Source: Amblyomma americanum (Eukaryota; Arthropoda; Arachnida; Ixodida; Ixodidae). From it: 64,000 nt of DNA. This document shows, in pieces, positions 11,236 through 22,898 of the stretch. Under the pieces are notes generated by a model, which saw only the letters and a list, made by a program, of their open reading frames with translations, was not told the DNA's origin and ran no database searches. The position numbers and the translations under genes are program-made. Positions within the stretch are counted from its first letter, which is position 1. Every line of letters starts with the position of its first letter. Location of the stretch: contig NC_135505.1 of NCBI RefSeq assembly GCF_052857255.1, forward strand, positions 55,591,868 through 55,655,867, in the 5' to 3' direction.

Positions 11236-11603
11236 TCTATGAAAAGTCTATGAGCGACTGTGGAGTAAACGCCGTTACAGTCAGCGTATCTCGTCGTAGG
11301 CAGATTACCCGCGATGTGCTCGTCAGAAGAACGTTATCCAGGTTGCTGTTAATTAGGGGGGCTTGGCGACTCTCAGAAATGAGCCTGCAGTTGCAATGTA
11401 AGCTGTCCTTTCCTGATAGTAGCTACTCAATGGAGGCAGTAGTGAAGAATACGGGATGTGGCTATTGCTCGGACTTTTGTGCCTCAAAAGAATGCGAAAG
11501 TATGGCGATTTTTTTTTTGAGAGGGACAACGCTGACCTCTTATTCCAAGTTCCATAATGCCATTACGCACACTTGTTTCTGTATTTATTTCTCGAATACG
11601 CAG

Positions 11604-11743
11604 CCACTTGTCCGCAGTTCTATCCGCCCGTTGGAGTGTGCGAAGAACACACCCGCAGCAACGAGACCTGCCAGACTCTGCACTGCAAGAGAGGCGGGAA
11701 GATATGCTGCAAAGGCCCGTGCGGAGACCTTATCTGCGTGTAG
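11604..11743 (+). CDS. secreted WAP-like protein, gene copy 1, exon 2
   Basis: Second and last coding exon. It begins after an ACGCAG acceptor, completes a split proline codon and runs in frame to TAG at 11741. It encodes a second cysteine module (TCPQFYPPVGVCEEHT, then CQTLHCKRGGKICCKGPCGD, ending LICV). The spacing C-x9-C-x9-C-x4-C-x6-CC-x3-C-x4-C is close to the WAP core (elafin: C-x6-C-x8-C-x5-C-x5-CC-x3-C-x3-C). Exon 2 of gene copy 2 at 38477 shares RSNETC, the CC-x-GPCGD ending and the final CV. With exon 1 the CDS is 354 bp, exactly 118 codons. Confidence 0.85.
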
Positions 11744-11760
11744 GGAGGAAAGAATGAACG

Positions 11761-11766
11761 AATAAA
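11761..11766 (+). terminator. AATAAA polyadenylation signal of WAP-like gene 1
   Basis: AATAAA lies 17 bp after the stop codon of exon 2. The 3' UTR would be short, as in gene copy 2, where AATAAA follows the stop by 9 bp. Confidence 0.7.
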
Positions 11767-12077
11767 CTGTCTCAAAAGCAAGCGTCAGGTCTATGAGTTG
11801 TTTTGGTTCTCTCTCTAGTTTTCAGGCAGGATTCTTGCACTGTGCTCAGTCAGAAATCGGAAAATCACTTTAAAATACGATAACGAAATCGTGAGGTTAT
11901 TGCAGCAAGACACTTTCGTGACCAAGCGCGGGAAGCACTTCCAAAGATTTCGAACAAAGTAGAAGTATTTGTGAGCGCTGCGAAAATTTTAGAGAAGCCT
12001 GGAATGAATCTCGCATCAAAAACAACGTTATAAAGCCACGTTGGGGCGGCTTTCAGCTTGAAAAGACCAACACTAAT

Positions 12078-12130
12078 GTGGGACATGGTGTGACATGGTG
12101 GGACATGGTGGGACATGGTGTGGGACATGG
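12078..12130 (+). repeat. minisatellite of TGGGACATGG/TGTGACATGG units
   Basis: About five units of a 10-bp motif (TGGGACATGG with TGTGACATGG variants) at the 5' edge of the Penelope-like fragment. Confidence 0.85.
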
Positions 12131-12830
12131 ATTGAAGAATGTTGCGGCGAGATAAGATGTTGATGTGGTCTTTTCAGCGCCTAAAAAACTTAGAGGTGTT
12201 TGCAGGCGGGTGGAAGAGAAGGCTAAGGCAACAACCACGAAGAAAAAGACGGGGGGTTGTCAGACCAACCATAAGAGCCCTTTTGTGCCCTGTAATGTGG
12301 GGGTTGTCTACAGGATTCCGTGCACCTGCGGGTTGAGTTATATTGGCCAGACAGGACGTTGCATCAACGCTCCTCTTAGTGAGCACCACAGGTCCCGAGA
12401 TAATGGGTCTTCTTGTAACCTTGCCCGCCACTGGAGAGAAGGTACTTGCACCCCTCTGTTGTCTAACACCGTCATCCTAGGAAAACATAATGATAGCCTA
12501 ACGCGGGAAATTTTGGAGGCTTTTCACATCCGCTTGGAACCTGATAGCTGCATTAGTGATCCTTCTGTCACACTAACTGATAAAGAGGTGATGTTTTTAT
12601 CCGGCCAAGATGTGTAGTCTCGCGCTCGTGCTGATTGTCACCTTTGTGGGCATGATTAGCAGCTTTGTGTCGTTTTTCTTTTGGTTTTTCCCTCTTGTTT
12701 GTGTTTGGCGTTCTTAGTATTTAAGATGCTTGGACGTGTATTAAAAATCTAGTTGCGAGTCAGCGCTTGTGGTGTCCTTTTCTTCGTTGTGTTCCGTTGT
12801 TTTATTGCGCTGTTCAAATATGAATCAACA
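12079..12830 (+). mobile_element. Penelope-like element, 3' fragment
   Basis: The fragment comprises the C-terminal GIY-YIG endonuclease coding region followed by about 210 bp of 3' UTR-like sequence. The reverse transcriptase part is absent or unrecognisable upstream, so the copy is 5' truncated. Its upstream edge is a short minisatellite. Confidence 0.8.
12165..12617 (+). pseudogene. Penelope-like GIY-YIG endonuclease domain (partial)
   Basis: The open frame includes a lysine-rich linker (KAKATTTKKK), then VGVVYRIPCTCGLSYIGQTG at about residues 45-65, and RCINAPLSEHHRS. VVYRIPC...SYIGQTGR is the GIY-YIG signature as it appears in Penelope-like retroelements, with the conserved cysteines (PCTCG) and the downstream R-x-EH. 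In the family this nuclease nicks the target DNA to prime reverse transcription. The frame runs to a natural-looking stop at 12615, so the C-terminus is complete. The N-terminus and RT are missing, so the fragment is non-functional on its own. Confidence 0.85.
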
Positions 12831-12989
12831 CTAATAAGTTTCGCGGGTCCTGCACGCAAATTGATGAAGTACCCTGCTCAGCGCGGCCCTTGCGAATACT
12901 CGAAGTGACGAAATTTCATTTACAAGGGTGTACCAAAACGTTCCCGTTTTAGCTGTGTTCAACGCGAAAACAATAGCACCACAGCGGTA

Positions 12990-13530
12990 GGCACATGGGG
13001 ATAGCAGTATGAACGCTTTTGTAGTGATAGCTACACTGCGCCAGCCACTTCGTGAGGTGAGCGTAGCTGCGCCCTGAGCCGTGGCACCACCGCTCCGCCA
13101 GCTGTGCGCATGCGCGGAGTGACGTCATAGCCCGCAGCTGGTGTGCGCGCCGCGCGCCTCGCAGCTGCGCCGGTGGCGAAGCAGACGACGCCCGCCTCGT
13201 CAGTCGTGCGCATGCGCGGAGTGATGTCGGAGCACGCAGTTGGTGTGCACGCCGCGCGCCTACATTACGCTAGCATTTCGAGCCTTCAGCGTGCCGGTGC
13301 CGTAGCCACCGTGGCAGCTGCCGGCGGCGCGGCGTGCCGGCAAAACCGAGTGGGGGAGGATTGTAGAGGGGGAAAGAGTGAATTCACGTCCAGGGACGAA
13401 GATGAAGAAGGAACGCCCAGCGAAACCCAGCGGCGAAGGACTGACTTAGCAATTCAACTGAGCGATTTCCACTCGGCCAGCTGTAGCGATCGTGCCACTC
13501 CAGGTGCACACCTAAACCACAGCCATTTTA
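12990..13530. repeat. GC-rich dispersed repeat with conserved coding-like block, copy A
   Basis: This matches a second copy at about 47670-48080. Shared blocks are GATAGCTACA near the start, AGCATTTCGAGCCTTCAGCG, and a 93-bp segment at 13395-13487 that aligns without gaps to 47968-48060. The 93-bp block reads as DEDEEGTPSETQRRRTDLAI followed by SDFHSASCS. NRF-1-like TGCGCATGCGC occurs at 13104-13114 and 13207-13217, and a CRE (TGACGTCA) at 13120-13127. It may be the 5' part of an unrecognised transposon or retrogene family. Confidence 0.7.
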
Positions 13531-16400
13531 ACGCGACAGCGCCAAGGGCCCCATGTCGCACAAAAGCCGGAATCGTCGGCGTCGGCCGTGAGTGAAAAAT
13601 GCCTCCGCCTCGCAATGTACGCCAAGGTAGATGTACACTGGTAGCGAAGGCTCCATAGACGCCCATTGGTCGAAAAAATGGCGGCTCGTGGGCACTCCAG
13701 CGCCCCCTGGATATTGAGGGGCAAACTACGCAAACGTGACGTAGAATGACGTCACGCATACGTATGCTTCGGCGCGAATTATAAAGCGGTCTTTCTGTAG
13801 AATCCGCGTTTTCGAGCCCGTACCTCTCGAAGGTTGCTGCCTTTCAGCGCGCCCCAACCTTTGCCAGTCAAATGTGCTCGCCTTGTGTGCTCGAGTTCCT
13901 GCTAGTTATGGCCTTGTTAATGTGCAATTGGGAACGCAATGAAAGTGACTGGTAAAGGAGGGGCAGCATAGAAAGGCAGCAACACTTCCAGACACTGGCT
14001 TGGCCGGGTTAGCCGGGTATCGAAACAAGGCCTGCAAAGACGCGCTGTAATGCACCGCACACTCATGAATAGGGGGCAGGTCAAGAGTGTTGCAAAAATA
14101 CAAAATTTGCCAGGTTTTAATAAAATGACTTACCTCTTTCATAAAACAAGGTGCTAATATATTTTTTCTTTTCTATTGGCAGATTACATTCCAATTTTGT
14201 AGCTTTATCATTTCTTTATATGAGTGTTTTGCCCCCCATCCTCTGGTTGTGCTGCAGTCGCGCTAAACCACTTTTCGGCCCAGCCTTCGCCACCACTTTA
14301 AATCCGCCTTGTGTACGCCACTGCCCCAACAGATAGCTGGGGACGGCAGCGCCTCCCGCTCGTCTCGTTCGGGTGCTGTGGGGCCGTGCGGGCATGTAGG
14401 AATCCCGCGGTGAGCGGCGAAGAACGCAGCGCACATCGAAAGCGCGTTCACCACGTAGCTTCCGGCTTGCTGCCTGTTCGTTCGGCGCGGAAGCTATGCT
14501 GGCGTTCGTGGCATCGGGTTTGTCGAGAACGATGTTCTGACGAACTACGATTGCAACTTGAGTCCCGCGCGTTCTGGCAAAGCACCGGGCAGTTCTACGT
14601 GGTTTGCTGCTCTTTGCGTCCGTTTCACCGCATGTTAACGAGCGATTTGTCTAACGGGCAAGGCGTCGCGCCGAACGGGCGATGGCGTTCCGTGGACTCC
14701 CTGGCATTGCTGCCACATGCTGTTGCGTTGCATTCTTAAAGGCGAAGCTTAAGCGTCCTCGAATTTTTTTTAGGCAGTATATGGCTAAATCTTTTGCTGT
14801 TTCTCTGGATCCGATTTCTTTGATGATTTCGTGCGGACGTTCATTGTTTTTAAACATTTTGTCAAGGTTGGGTGGGGTACCCTACAGGCCAAGGTGAATT
14901 AGTAAGTACCTACAGCGTGTCGTGTTCTGCAAGGTGAGATCAATACAATTTCTCTAGAAAAAACAAATTACCTCCGCTTTACTTCCTGAACCTAATGCGA
15001 TGTATCGGGGCCACGTTGGCGGCGTAGGTGAGCAAAGGTTACTTACGGCTATTTTACAGAGAATGTAAGCAGCGACAGGCCTAATGCAGTTTCTTCATTT
15101 CTGCTCGGCTGCAGCTGCCGCCAACACGGTTTGCCTTCTTCGCACCAGGTGGGAACAGCCGCAATAATTTGCGTTCCACTTGGCTGCAGCTGGCGTGCAT
15201 GGGATTCGTCCTTTCCATTTTGCTGCAGCTGCCACGAAACCGGTTTTCCTCCTTCAAAAGGACACCACCGGGCTTCACCAGGAGGACACGCAACGGCTTT
15301 TTCGCTACTGCTAGAGCGCGAAAACTAAATCAGGATTTCCCTCTCTCCCTTTACCCACTTGCCAACTTTGGCAATGGCAGCTGGCAGGTAGAGGCTTCAC
15401 CCGTGGACAAGACGGCTTTTCAGATAGCGAGGCATCTGCTGCTAGCGCAGTAAAAGTGGTCATCTCAGGTGAAAATGCTTGTGAAGTGCTCTCCTGAAGT
15501 CTAGCAGTGATGAGGTAACATGTAAACTGAAGTGAACTGAAACACTCACACGCAACTAACTTGCAGAGAAGCACTGCTACTAAATTATGCCTTTGAGAGC
15601 GCGTTCAGTGCAGACGCGCGATTTTTTTCAAGACTGGTGCGTATGCGGAGAGTTGATAGTTGCATAGGCTGTTCTATTCACTGCTTTTATACTGTGTTAA
15701 ATTTTTCAAGTTACAAAGCAGAGAAGTTATTGATATTCTATTTTTCACTTGCTAGTATTGACGCATAAATTCTGAGGAAACTTTATGTTTAGGCTTGTTA
15801 TTGCGAAATGGAGGCAGGGGGTGGAGGGCAGGAAGTATTTAGAAATACACCTGAGAAAGCGACACAGTGGATAACGGCTGTGTCTTTTTGTCTGATTTGT
15901 TTGCAAATCTTCAGAGTTTTGCAGCTTTACAATTACTTGACCAATTAGCCTCTATAATCAATTGTATTAAGAACTGTATAACATGCGTCAGAAAGTCCCT
16001 TTCATTCCTATGGTGTGTACCTCATTTAGGAATACCGCCATTCTCTTGAAGTCTACTGAAAATATTTTCCTCACAGAAAGAGTCACTGCCTCCTGACGTG
16101 ACGCATGAAGAGGAGTAAATGAAATGTTAAAGGAAAGCTTAGCTAAAGGCAATGCACGTAGGACTTCATTCTTCCACGTGCCGCTCCAGGAAAAATCGCA
16201 GCTGCTACCTGGCTCAGGTGGAAAAAAAATGCTCATACACACTCGCAGACACTGACACTAAGGCAGCGCTGCTTGCATGCTTGTTTGTTTTTTCTTCGTA
16301 GTGTTTCTAAGAATAACAAACTATTATCCTTGTTTGTAGCTGTATATCGACTACTTGCACTCCCACTGCCCTCGCTAACAACGGCTCTGGCAACCGCGAA
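13531..16400. other. inter-gene region between the two WAP-like genes
   Basis: No supported host gene. A stretch at about 14640-14760 ending in AGGCGAAGCTTAAGCGTCC looks like a dispersed repeat. At 15100-15260 there are three degenerate units of roughly 70 bp with CTGCAGCTG cores. The minus-strand frame over these encodes repeated GSCS-type motifs but has no start context or domain. The rest is ordinary AT-rich sequence with frequent stops. Confidence 0.5.
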
Positions 16401-16718
16401 GCCAACAGAAAATCGGCACGCGTTAAAGGTGCGAAAAATGCAACAAAAAAACGAAAGAGTAACGTAAACTTGCGCCGCGTGAGTTACTCGTGTAAAGTGA
16501 AAAAAAATGCGCCAGCACCAGAAAGAAGCAAAAATAATTAAAAAGTGCTCTAAAAAGCAGCAATTAAAAGGAACTGTCTAACCAAGAGCGACTATGAGCC
16601 CAGCTGCGCGCAGTCTCCGTACAGGCCGTGCTCTCTAGCTGTGTGACGTACTAAAACAGCTACAACTTTCAACGCTTCGGTCGCGGCGTAGAAACCTACT
16701 GTTCGCATCCGCAGCATA

Positions 16719-16929
16719 ATGGCGTTTATGCTTTTCCTGCTCCTAGTTCTTCCGCTGGCGCTGAATGCTCGAACCCAGCAATGTCCCACTGATTACTCTC
16801 CCAAGTGTCCTCCCGTGGATGACGCGGGAGGCTTGTGTGAAGTCAAGACATTTTGTCCCACAGAAGGCTGTCAGGAGAGCGGTGAAATCTGCTGCCCGGT
16901 GGCCTGCGGTGGTTGCGCCTGTCTTCATC
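16719..16929 (+). CDS. secreted WAP-like cysteine-rich protein, gene copy 2, exon 1
   Basis: Paralogue of the exon at 4727. It begins MAFMLFLLLVLPLALNA, a strong signal peptide, followed by a cysteine module with CPTDYSPKCPP and CQESGEICCPVACGGCAC. A GTAAGT donor follows at 16930 in phase 1. I chose the ATG at 16719 because it aligns with the start of copy 1 (both are preceded by TTCGCATC-x-GCAGCAT) and gives a complete signal peptide. Joined to 38477-38652 the CDS is 387 bp (128 aa) with no stop. The protein should be secreted; a protease-inhibitor or immune role is inference from WAP-like spacing. The intron of about 21.5 kb is unusually large for such a small gene because of retroelement insertions. 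Confidence 0.85.
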
Positions 16930-17904
16930 GTAAGTGCTTTTTCATTCCTTAGTTTATTGTCAGTCGGATGATTTCATACTTTTATGCTTTTATTGCCAGT
17001 GTTGTGCAAAATGTTCTGAAATAGCTTGAGGGCGGTCGTTGTATTTGCGCTTCAACGAATTCCTCTATGAAGCTTTTACCTCGAGTCTAATGACGGCGGG
17101 TGCACAATGCTATCGCCACGACAAAGGGACAGCCGCCTCGTTTTAAACATTTGTATAGCTTGTGCTTTGGTGTATAATTAGGCTTTCGGTCAAAAGCCAC
17201 TTCTTATCGCTCAGTGCAGTAGAAAGTCTTTTTTTCAATTTAAGCTCTTCCTTGCTCGCGAAGAGCAGTTTTGTTCAAACTGCACCTTTAATTCAACCCT
17301 GCCCAACCACTGAATTGGTCAAGTTTGCACACATTGTCGCATGCTCTTCCTAGTCACTGGGTCTTCTTTTTGGCAACAAACCTAGTCTCTAAATCGCGGG
17401 ACCGAACTGATCAGGGAGCTGTATATATTTTCTGCAACACTTCAGAAACTTGGCACTGTGTTGGCCATCGTCAGCTGAATAACAACAATCTCAGTCAGCA
17501 CTTTAAAATGACAACTGATCTCGGAGCCAGGAGGACGGCTGATCATGAAATGGTTAAAAGGAGGTTTAGTGTTATCAACTCCAGGTTTAAAATGAGACAA
17601 TCGTTATATGAGAGGCCGGTGTTCATTTAGGTTGGAAAAAATGTCAAGCGATTCATTGGTAAAAACTGAACTAATTGCTTCGTTTAGAAAATCTGCAGGC
17701 GCAGTGCCAGGAATCGGAAATTCAGAGCTGTTACAAAGTGAACTCTGACTCAGTCAAATGGGGTTAATAGTGTTCGGCGAGGGTTAGAAACACTTTCAAT
17801 CAGATTGCAGCATATAAACTGATAGAAAAAAATGACGTTTAGTTTGAGCAGTTGTTCTGCCGTATTCTTTCGGCGCAGAGTATTTCGTTCGTTATTGATT
17901 ATTG

Positions 17905-18127
17905 TGGTTTAACGTCCCAAAGCGACTTACGCTGAGAGGAACGCCGTAGTGAAGATCTCCGGAAATTTCGACCAGCTAAAATTCTTCATCGTGCACTGTC
18001 ATCACACAAAACACGAGCCTTAAGCAGTTCGCCTCCATCGAAATTCGACCACCGGGGCCGGGATCGAACCCATGTTGCTCGGGCCATCAGCGGAGCACCA
18101 CAACCACTCAACCATCGCGGCGGCCCC
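17905..18127 (-). mobile_element. Ruka-like tRNA-derived SINE, minus strand
   Basis: The 5' tRNA-like head is at the high-coordinate end (reverse of CCACTCAACCATCGCGGCGGC), with a box-B-like element (reverse complement of GGGATCGAACCC). The body contains CTCCGGAAATTTCGACCA and the 3' end GGTTTAACGTCCCAAAG. Copies of the same family lie at 32067, 40925, 55148 and 59245. Confidence 0.88.
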
Positions 18128-18239
18128 CACAGTGCAGTATTTCTGCTGTGTGCAAGAAGAGTTACATCGTTTGGCTGATCGAAAAACGCGCTTTCTCTTG
18201 TTATTAAGTCGTTGTTAGTTGTTATTTATTCACAGCAAT

Positions 18240-21200
18240 TTCACATTTTACTATATCCCTGACACTAACCCACTGAATCGTACGCAGACTCGGCAGAAAC
18301 AGTCATTCGCCATTGCTTCACTCAACTAGGTTTTGCCATCGAACCCAATCTAATCGAGCGTGCTCACCGCCTCGGGCGCCACTCTACTGATCGCACCAGG
18401 CCAATCATCGTTAAATTCACGTCATCGAAAACTAAATAAAGCATCCTTTCCTTACGCAATAAGCTGAAAGGCACCAACTACAGTATTGGCGAAGACTTCT
18501 CTCTTGCCGTCCGTAACGCCCGCAAACATCTTGTAGCCTTTGCCATATCCGTATCTGATAAGTTCTCTTTGCGCTTCGAAACATTACATATTGGTCCTAA
18601 ACGCTACATATTTCATGAATCATCACAAAAAGTAAAAGAGGTAAAATAGCAACCATCTAAGCCCCTGTCGACCGATCGTTCTAGGCACACACCAAGAAGT
18701 CCTTTCATTGTCGGCAATCTTAACTAATATGCGCAGTTTCATTTCAAAGCGCGACATTGTTTCCCATATCGTAACTTCATCTGCCAGCAACATACTAGTC
18801 TCGACAGAAACGTGGCTGAACAGCATTATTTCTGATAGTGAAGTGCTTGCCGACTTGCCTAATTTCTGTGTTTTTCGCAAAGATCGCCCAAATCGAAGGA
18901 GAAGATGGATACTGATCGCCACCGATCAGGATCTATCATGCTCAGCCATTTACCTTAAGTCAAATATAGAAATATTACGGGTTTTATGCCACGCTTCAGC
19001 TAAAGCAGTTCTGATCGGCGTTTGCTACAGGCCTCCTAACAGCCCAGACTTCCTCGAAAAGTTAATAACGCATTAAATGAAATTAAAGGTAAACACCCTA
19101 ACACCTGCACTCTCCTATTCAGAGATTTCGATTTTCCGAGTATCAGAATCAGAACCAGAATCATGTTTATTTAAGAAAGAAATACAGTCTTGAAAAATGT
19201 ATACAGAAGGAGGTCCCGTAGTCAGTGGCTGTACTGGGACCACCTATATTGTTAGTCAAAATGCTAATATAAATACAAACATAGCAGTAGTAGTAATAAC
19301 AAGTTGATGAAACAATCGTGGCGTTACATATTTCCGCGGTGACATACATATTATATACAGGGGTGAGTAGGCATATACAATAAAAAAGCAAAATATTGAA
19401 AATAGAAGTTATACAGTGCTTATAGTTATACAGTTATTCAGTACTACTTATACTATACAAAATTACTAACAAAGCGTAAAACTGAACAGTAAATTGGTGA
19501 TAGGGAAAATAGTGCACATATTAAAAGCATGCGGTGTACATCTGATGTAATACCTTAGAATTCTAATATGTGGTAGCTTGTCTAACAATATTGTGAAGTA
19601 TTAACGCTTTTAGTTAATTTTGAAATTTACATACAGGTTTAGTGTTTTTTTTAAATCCACCGGTAAGTTATTTCATAAGGGGAATGAATAAAAATAAACT
19701 GTTTGCTTCTCATAATGGGTGCGTACTTGAGGCAGGATCAGGTTCCTGTTAATCGCAAATCTTGTCGACTGGCACAATGTTATCTCTACAGGTAATAAGG
19801 ATGCTAATGAATTTCTAGACGTTTGCTTTAATTTTAACCTTGTTCAAACAATGTCCGAACCAACCCGTGTAACCGAAGACTGCGCTAATATTCTAGACCT
19901 TATTTTAACGGATAAACCTGAAAGCGTTCATTTCATCACGTATCTAAAAGGCGGAAGCGATCACCACGTCATACATGCCGGCTTCACGATTAAGCCATCT
20001 TTACGCGCCACAGCTACACGAACTTTTTCCGACTGTGCGACAAAGGAAACTATACAGCAAAAAATATTGAACTACGCGCATTTTTACCAGGATTTCAATC
20101 GAAATTTCATCAAAGATCAATCCATGATAACTCGTCCATGTTTAAGAAGAAATCGAAGATTTTGTCGACAGGTTTATTCTTAACATACATATACAAACTA
20201 ACGCTCAAAACCAAAAAAAAAAAAAGAAGCGCCTTTTTCGATTCGAAGCGTCTTGGAACAAATATTATGCAGCCAAAAACATGTACATATCAAGTATTCG
20301 AGAACCCAAGCGCACCTTTTTCAACTCCGATCTGACTAAAATATTGTCAACTAACCCCGTAGGGTGTGGCGAGTCATTAACTCCCAGCACACACGCGCTA
20401 ATTCCCTCGCCGATGGTTCGGGTGCCACTGTATGTGAAACTGAATGCGCCAACATGTTGAATGCAGCCTTTCCTTCCGTGTTTACTAATGAAACAGATCC
20501 GACATTTCCTCCAAGCCCCTCAATTATTCAAGACACTATGCCTTCTCTTACATTTTCTTCAGCAGGATTTTGTCACTAATTTAAAACATTAAATTTTCAT
20601 CTTCTGGTGAAATTCACAATATCAACGCTAAAATACGGATTAATATCAAATATATGTTCATCTCTGTTGTGTTATTGGCTCAGTCATTCTTCACAGGTCA
20701 ACTCCCCACAGATGAAAAAGTGGAAAGGTCGTTCCAGTCTACAAATCTGGCAACAACTCGCCGCTTAATTAGCGCCCAATCAGTCTAACTACTATTCCCT
20801 GCAAAATCATGGAACATGTAATCTGTACCCACATCATGGCATTTCTTGATTCGAACAAGTTTTTCCAGCCTGCTCAGCGCGGGTTTTGCCGGAGTTACTC
20901 CTGCGAAACATAACTTGCTACATTCATTCATGATCTGCATGCTGAGCTTGATTCTAATCTACACAGTGACATTGTACTTTTAGATCTTGCCAAAGCGTTT
21001 AAAAAAGTACCCTGTCAACACCTCCTGATAACACTTTCTCGGTTAAACTTACGTCCCCATATTTTGAAGTAGATTGAAGAGTTTTTGAGTAATCGCTCAC
21101 AGTTTGGCTCTGTTAACAATAACAACTATAACTCACTCTTAGTAACGTCGGGCATCCCACAGGAATCTGTGCTTAGCCCACTACTGTTATCATATACATT

Positions 21201-22122
21201 AATAATGTGCCCTCAAACTTAAAATCTAACATACGCATATTCACTGACGACGGTGTACTTTATCGTGCTATTCTCACCACCTCTGAACAATATACTCTTC
21301 AAAATGATCTTAATGCTGTTCAGGAGTGGTGTATTAAGTGGCTAATGAAACTTAAGCCACGTAAATGTAATCTGGTATCTTTCAGCCGTCGCCGTAATCC
21401 TCTAATTTTTTGTTACGTAATATCTGAAGTTTCCATAAAACTAGTTCAGTCATGCAAGTAACATGGCATAACAATTTCTAATGATCTTTCTTGGAGCTGT
21501 TACTAACATAATATCGTCAGCACACAAGACGCTAGATTTCCTCAAGCGCCATCTTCACCATGCTCCCCAACATGTCGAGTTATTAGGTTGCAAATCATTC
21601 TTCAGGTCCAAACTAGAATTTGCATGGCCTATTTGGAATCGTCATCAAGCTTACCTCATCAATGCCCTCGAATCTGTTTAAAATCGCGCTGCTCACCTCA
21701 TCCTTTAATCGTACTCTTATGAGATCTGCATACCCTCTTTAAAAACAGCATCCGGATTATCACCTTTATCTCTTCGCCTTCGCATTGCCATCCGGTCTTA
21801 TTCCCCAAATTCTTCCACACCCATATGCACCTCGCACCTTATATTCCTCCCCCAGCACGCATGTCTCATCGCACCAGCCATCCCCTACAAGTTGCCCGTC
21901 CACACTCACGCACCGTCACATTTTCTAATTCCTTCTTTCCTCGTGCAGCCGAAGATGGAACGGCCTTCCACACAACGATGTCATCATCACTTTCCCAAGT
22001 CTTTTCACTGAAAAATAAAAACTTTCATGTTATAGTGAATTTGTGCTTTTAATTCATGCCACACCTTATGAACCACTCCTTTTTTGGGGCATTTAGGGTA
22101 ATAAAATGAAATGAAATGAAAT
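18240..22122 (+). mobile_element. CR1-like LINE, decayed, plus strand
   Basis: Plus-strand non-LTR element. The ORF1 C-terminus is at about 18290-18650 (EPNLIERAHRLGRHS, RPIIVKF, IGEDFSLAVRNARKHL). Endonuclease pieces are at 18690-19140 (STETWLN, VCYRPPNSPDF) and 19745-20010 (MSEPTRVTEDCANILDLIL). RT remnants run across 20340-21700, including FTDD at about 21240 in place of FADD. The 3' end is a short AATGA-type tandem tail at 22104-22121, typical of CR1. Stops and frameshifts are frequent, so it is an old copy. It differs in sequence from the minus-strand LINE at 6694-11235. Confidence 0.8.
19144..19742 (-). mobile_element. LINE 3'-end fragment nested in the CR1-like endonuclease
   Basis: About 600 bp that interrupts the endonuclease frame of the surrounding LINE between FDFPSI and DWHNVIS. 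Its left edge is an AGAATC/AGAACC simple repeat followed by ATGTTTATTT. In reverse this is an AAATAAA signal followed by a (GATTCT)n tail, so it is a minus-strand LINE 3' end. No coding motif survives in it. Confidence 0.65.
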
Positions 22123-22129
22123 TAAAGCA

Positions 22130-22625
22130 TGTTGACGTTACTCTGTTATTGAAACAGTTGGAATAGAGGGACGTATAACAATATGCATGTCTGTTTTGAA
22201 ATGCAGCCAATTAAGTTCGAGACAATTTAATGAAAATTTAGCGGTGAAGGTAATGAAGTAGGCTGATAATTTTCGGTTCATGCTGTTCTGTACAGTATAA
22301 GTGATTTTTCATATTTTGTTCCGATAGTACATTGCTAAAAATCGAAAGGTGTTCGGTTATATTATCGCTCAAGCCGTGGAACCGGGTGATATTAGTAAAG
22401 ATAGATGTTATCAAGTTGTTAATGGTGAACAGTTATTAAAACATCTAAATAGTAAATAGTGCTCAGTAGCACCTCTGGAATCAATGACAAGCTGCGTTAA
22501 GCCAAATGTTAGGCACGTGTCAACGAGATCGCTGGCCGGGATGGTTTTAGATAGTGAAGAGGTGGGGTTGGAGTAATCTATGGTAGGAAAATTAAAATCA
22601 CCAAACAGAAGCACAGATCTCTTCG
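22130..22625 (-). mobile_element. LINE endonuclease fragment, minus strand
   Basis: The minus-strand frame 22614-22411 begins MLLFGDFNFPTIDYSNPTSS and continues with DLVDTCLTFGLTQLVIDSRG, which is the GDFNFP block of an apurinic-type LINE endonuclease. The frame beyond about 22411 is broken but readable as linker (GLSDNITEHLSIFSNV). It abuts the 3' tail of the plus-strand CR1-like LINE. Confidence 0.75.
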
Positions 22626-22898
22626 GATACGTTTGTGGTAATGTGATTGTGTTAATGCGTTAGTATTAGCGCACCCAAAGCGTGCCAGCGCGAGTAAGAA
22701 AATAAAGACAGCGCGGGGCTGGCATGTGAAGCCACGGTATGCTGTTCTATTGTTGCCTAGATCCGAATCAGCTGATCGTTCCTTCGCTGCTAAAACATAA
22801 GCCTACAAGTGATGACGTAGGATGAACACAATGACGGGACCGGGCAACCCCTCCACGGAACGGAACTCGCGCCCACAGGACGTAGCGTCGCTGCGGCT

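Larger units (their letters stand above)
4941..11603 (+). other. intron of WAP-like gene 1, about 6.7 kb
   Basis: Bounded by GTAAGC at 4941 and a pyrimidine-rich stretch ending ACGCAG at 11603. The first 700 bp are visibly homologous to the start of the copy-2 intron (16930-17640), with shared blocks such as GAGGACAGTCG/GAGGGCGGTCG and TATATGAGAGG. Most of the remaining length is inserted SINE and LINE sequence, listed separately. Confidence 0.8.

Noticed and set aside
10818..11253. Plus-strand frames over the LINE monomers
   Set aside because: They are the reverse of the LINE 5' monomers, are duplicated with them, and have no domain; the minus-strand frame joined to ORF1 is the better reading.
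12720..12830. Possible hammerhead ribozyme in the Penelope-like 3' region
   Set aside because: Some Penelope-like elements carry them, but the CTGATGA and GAAA core is not present here.
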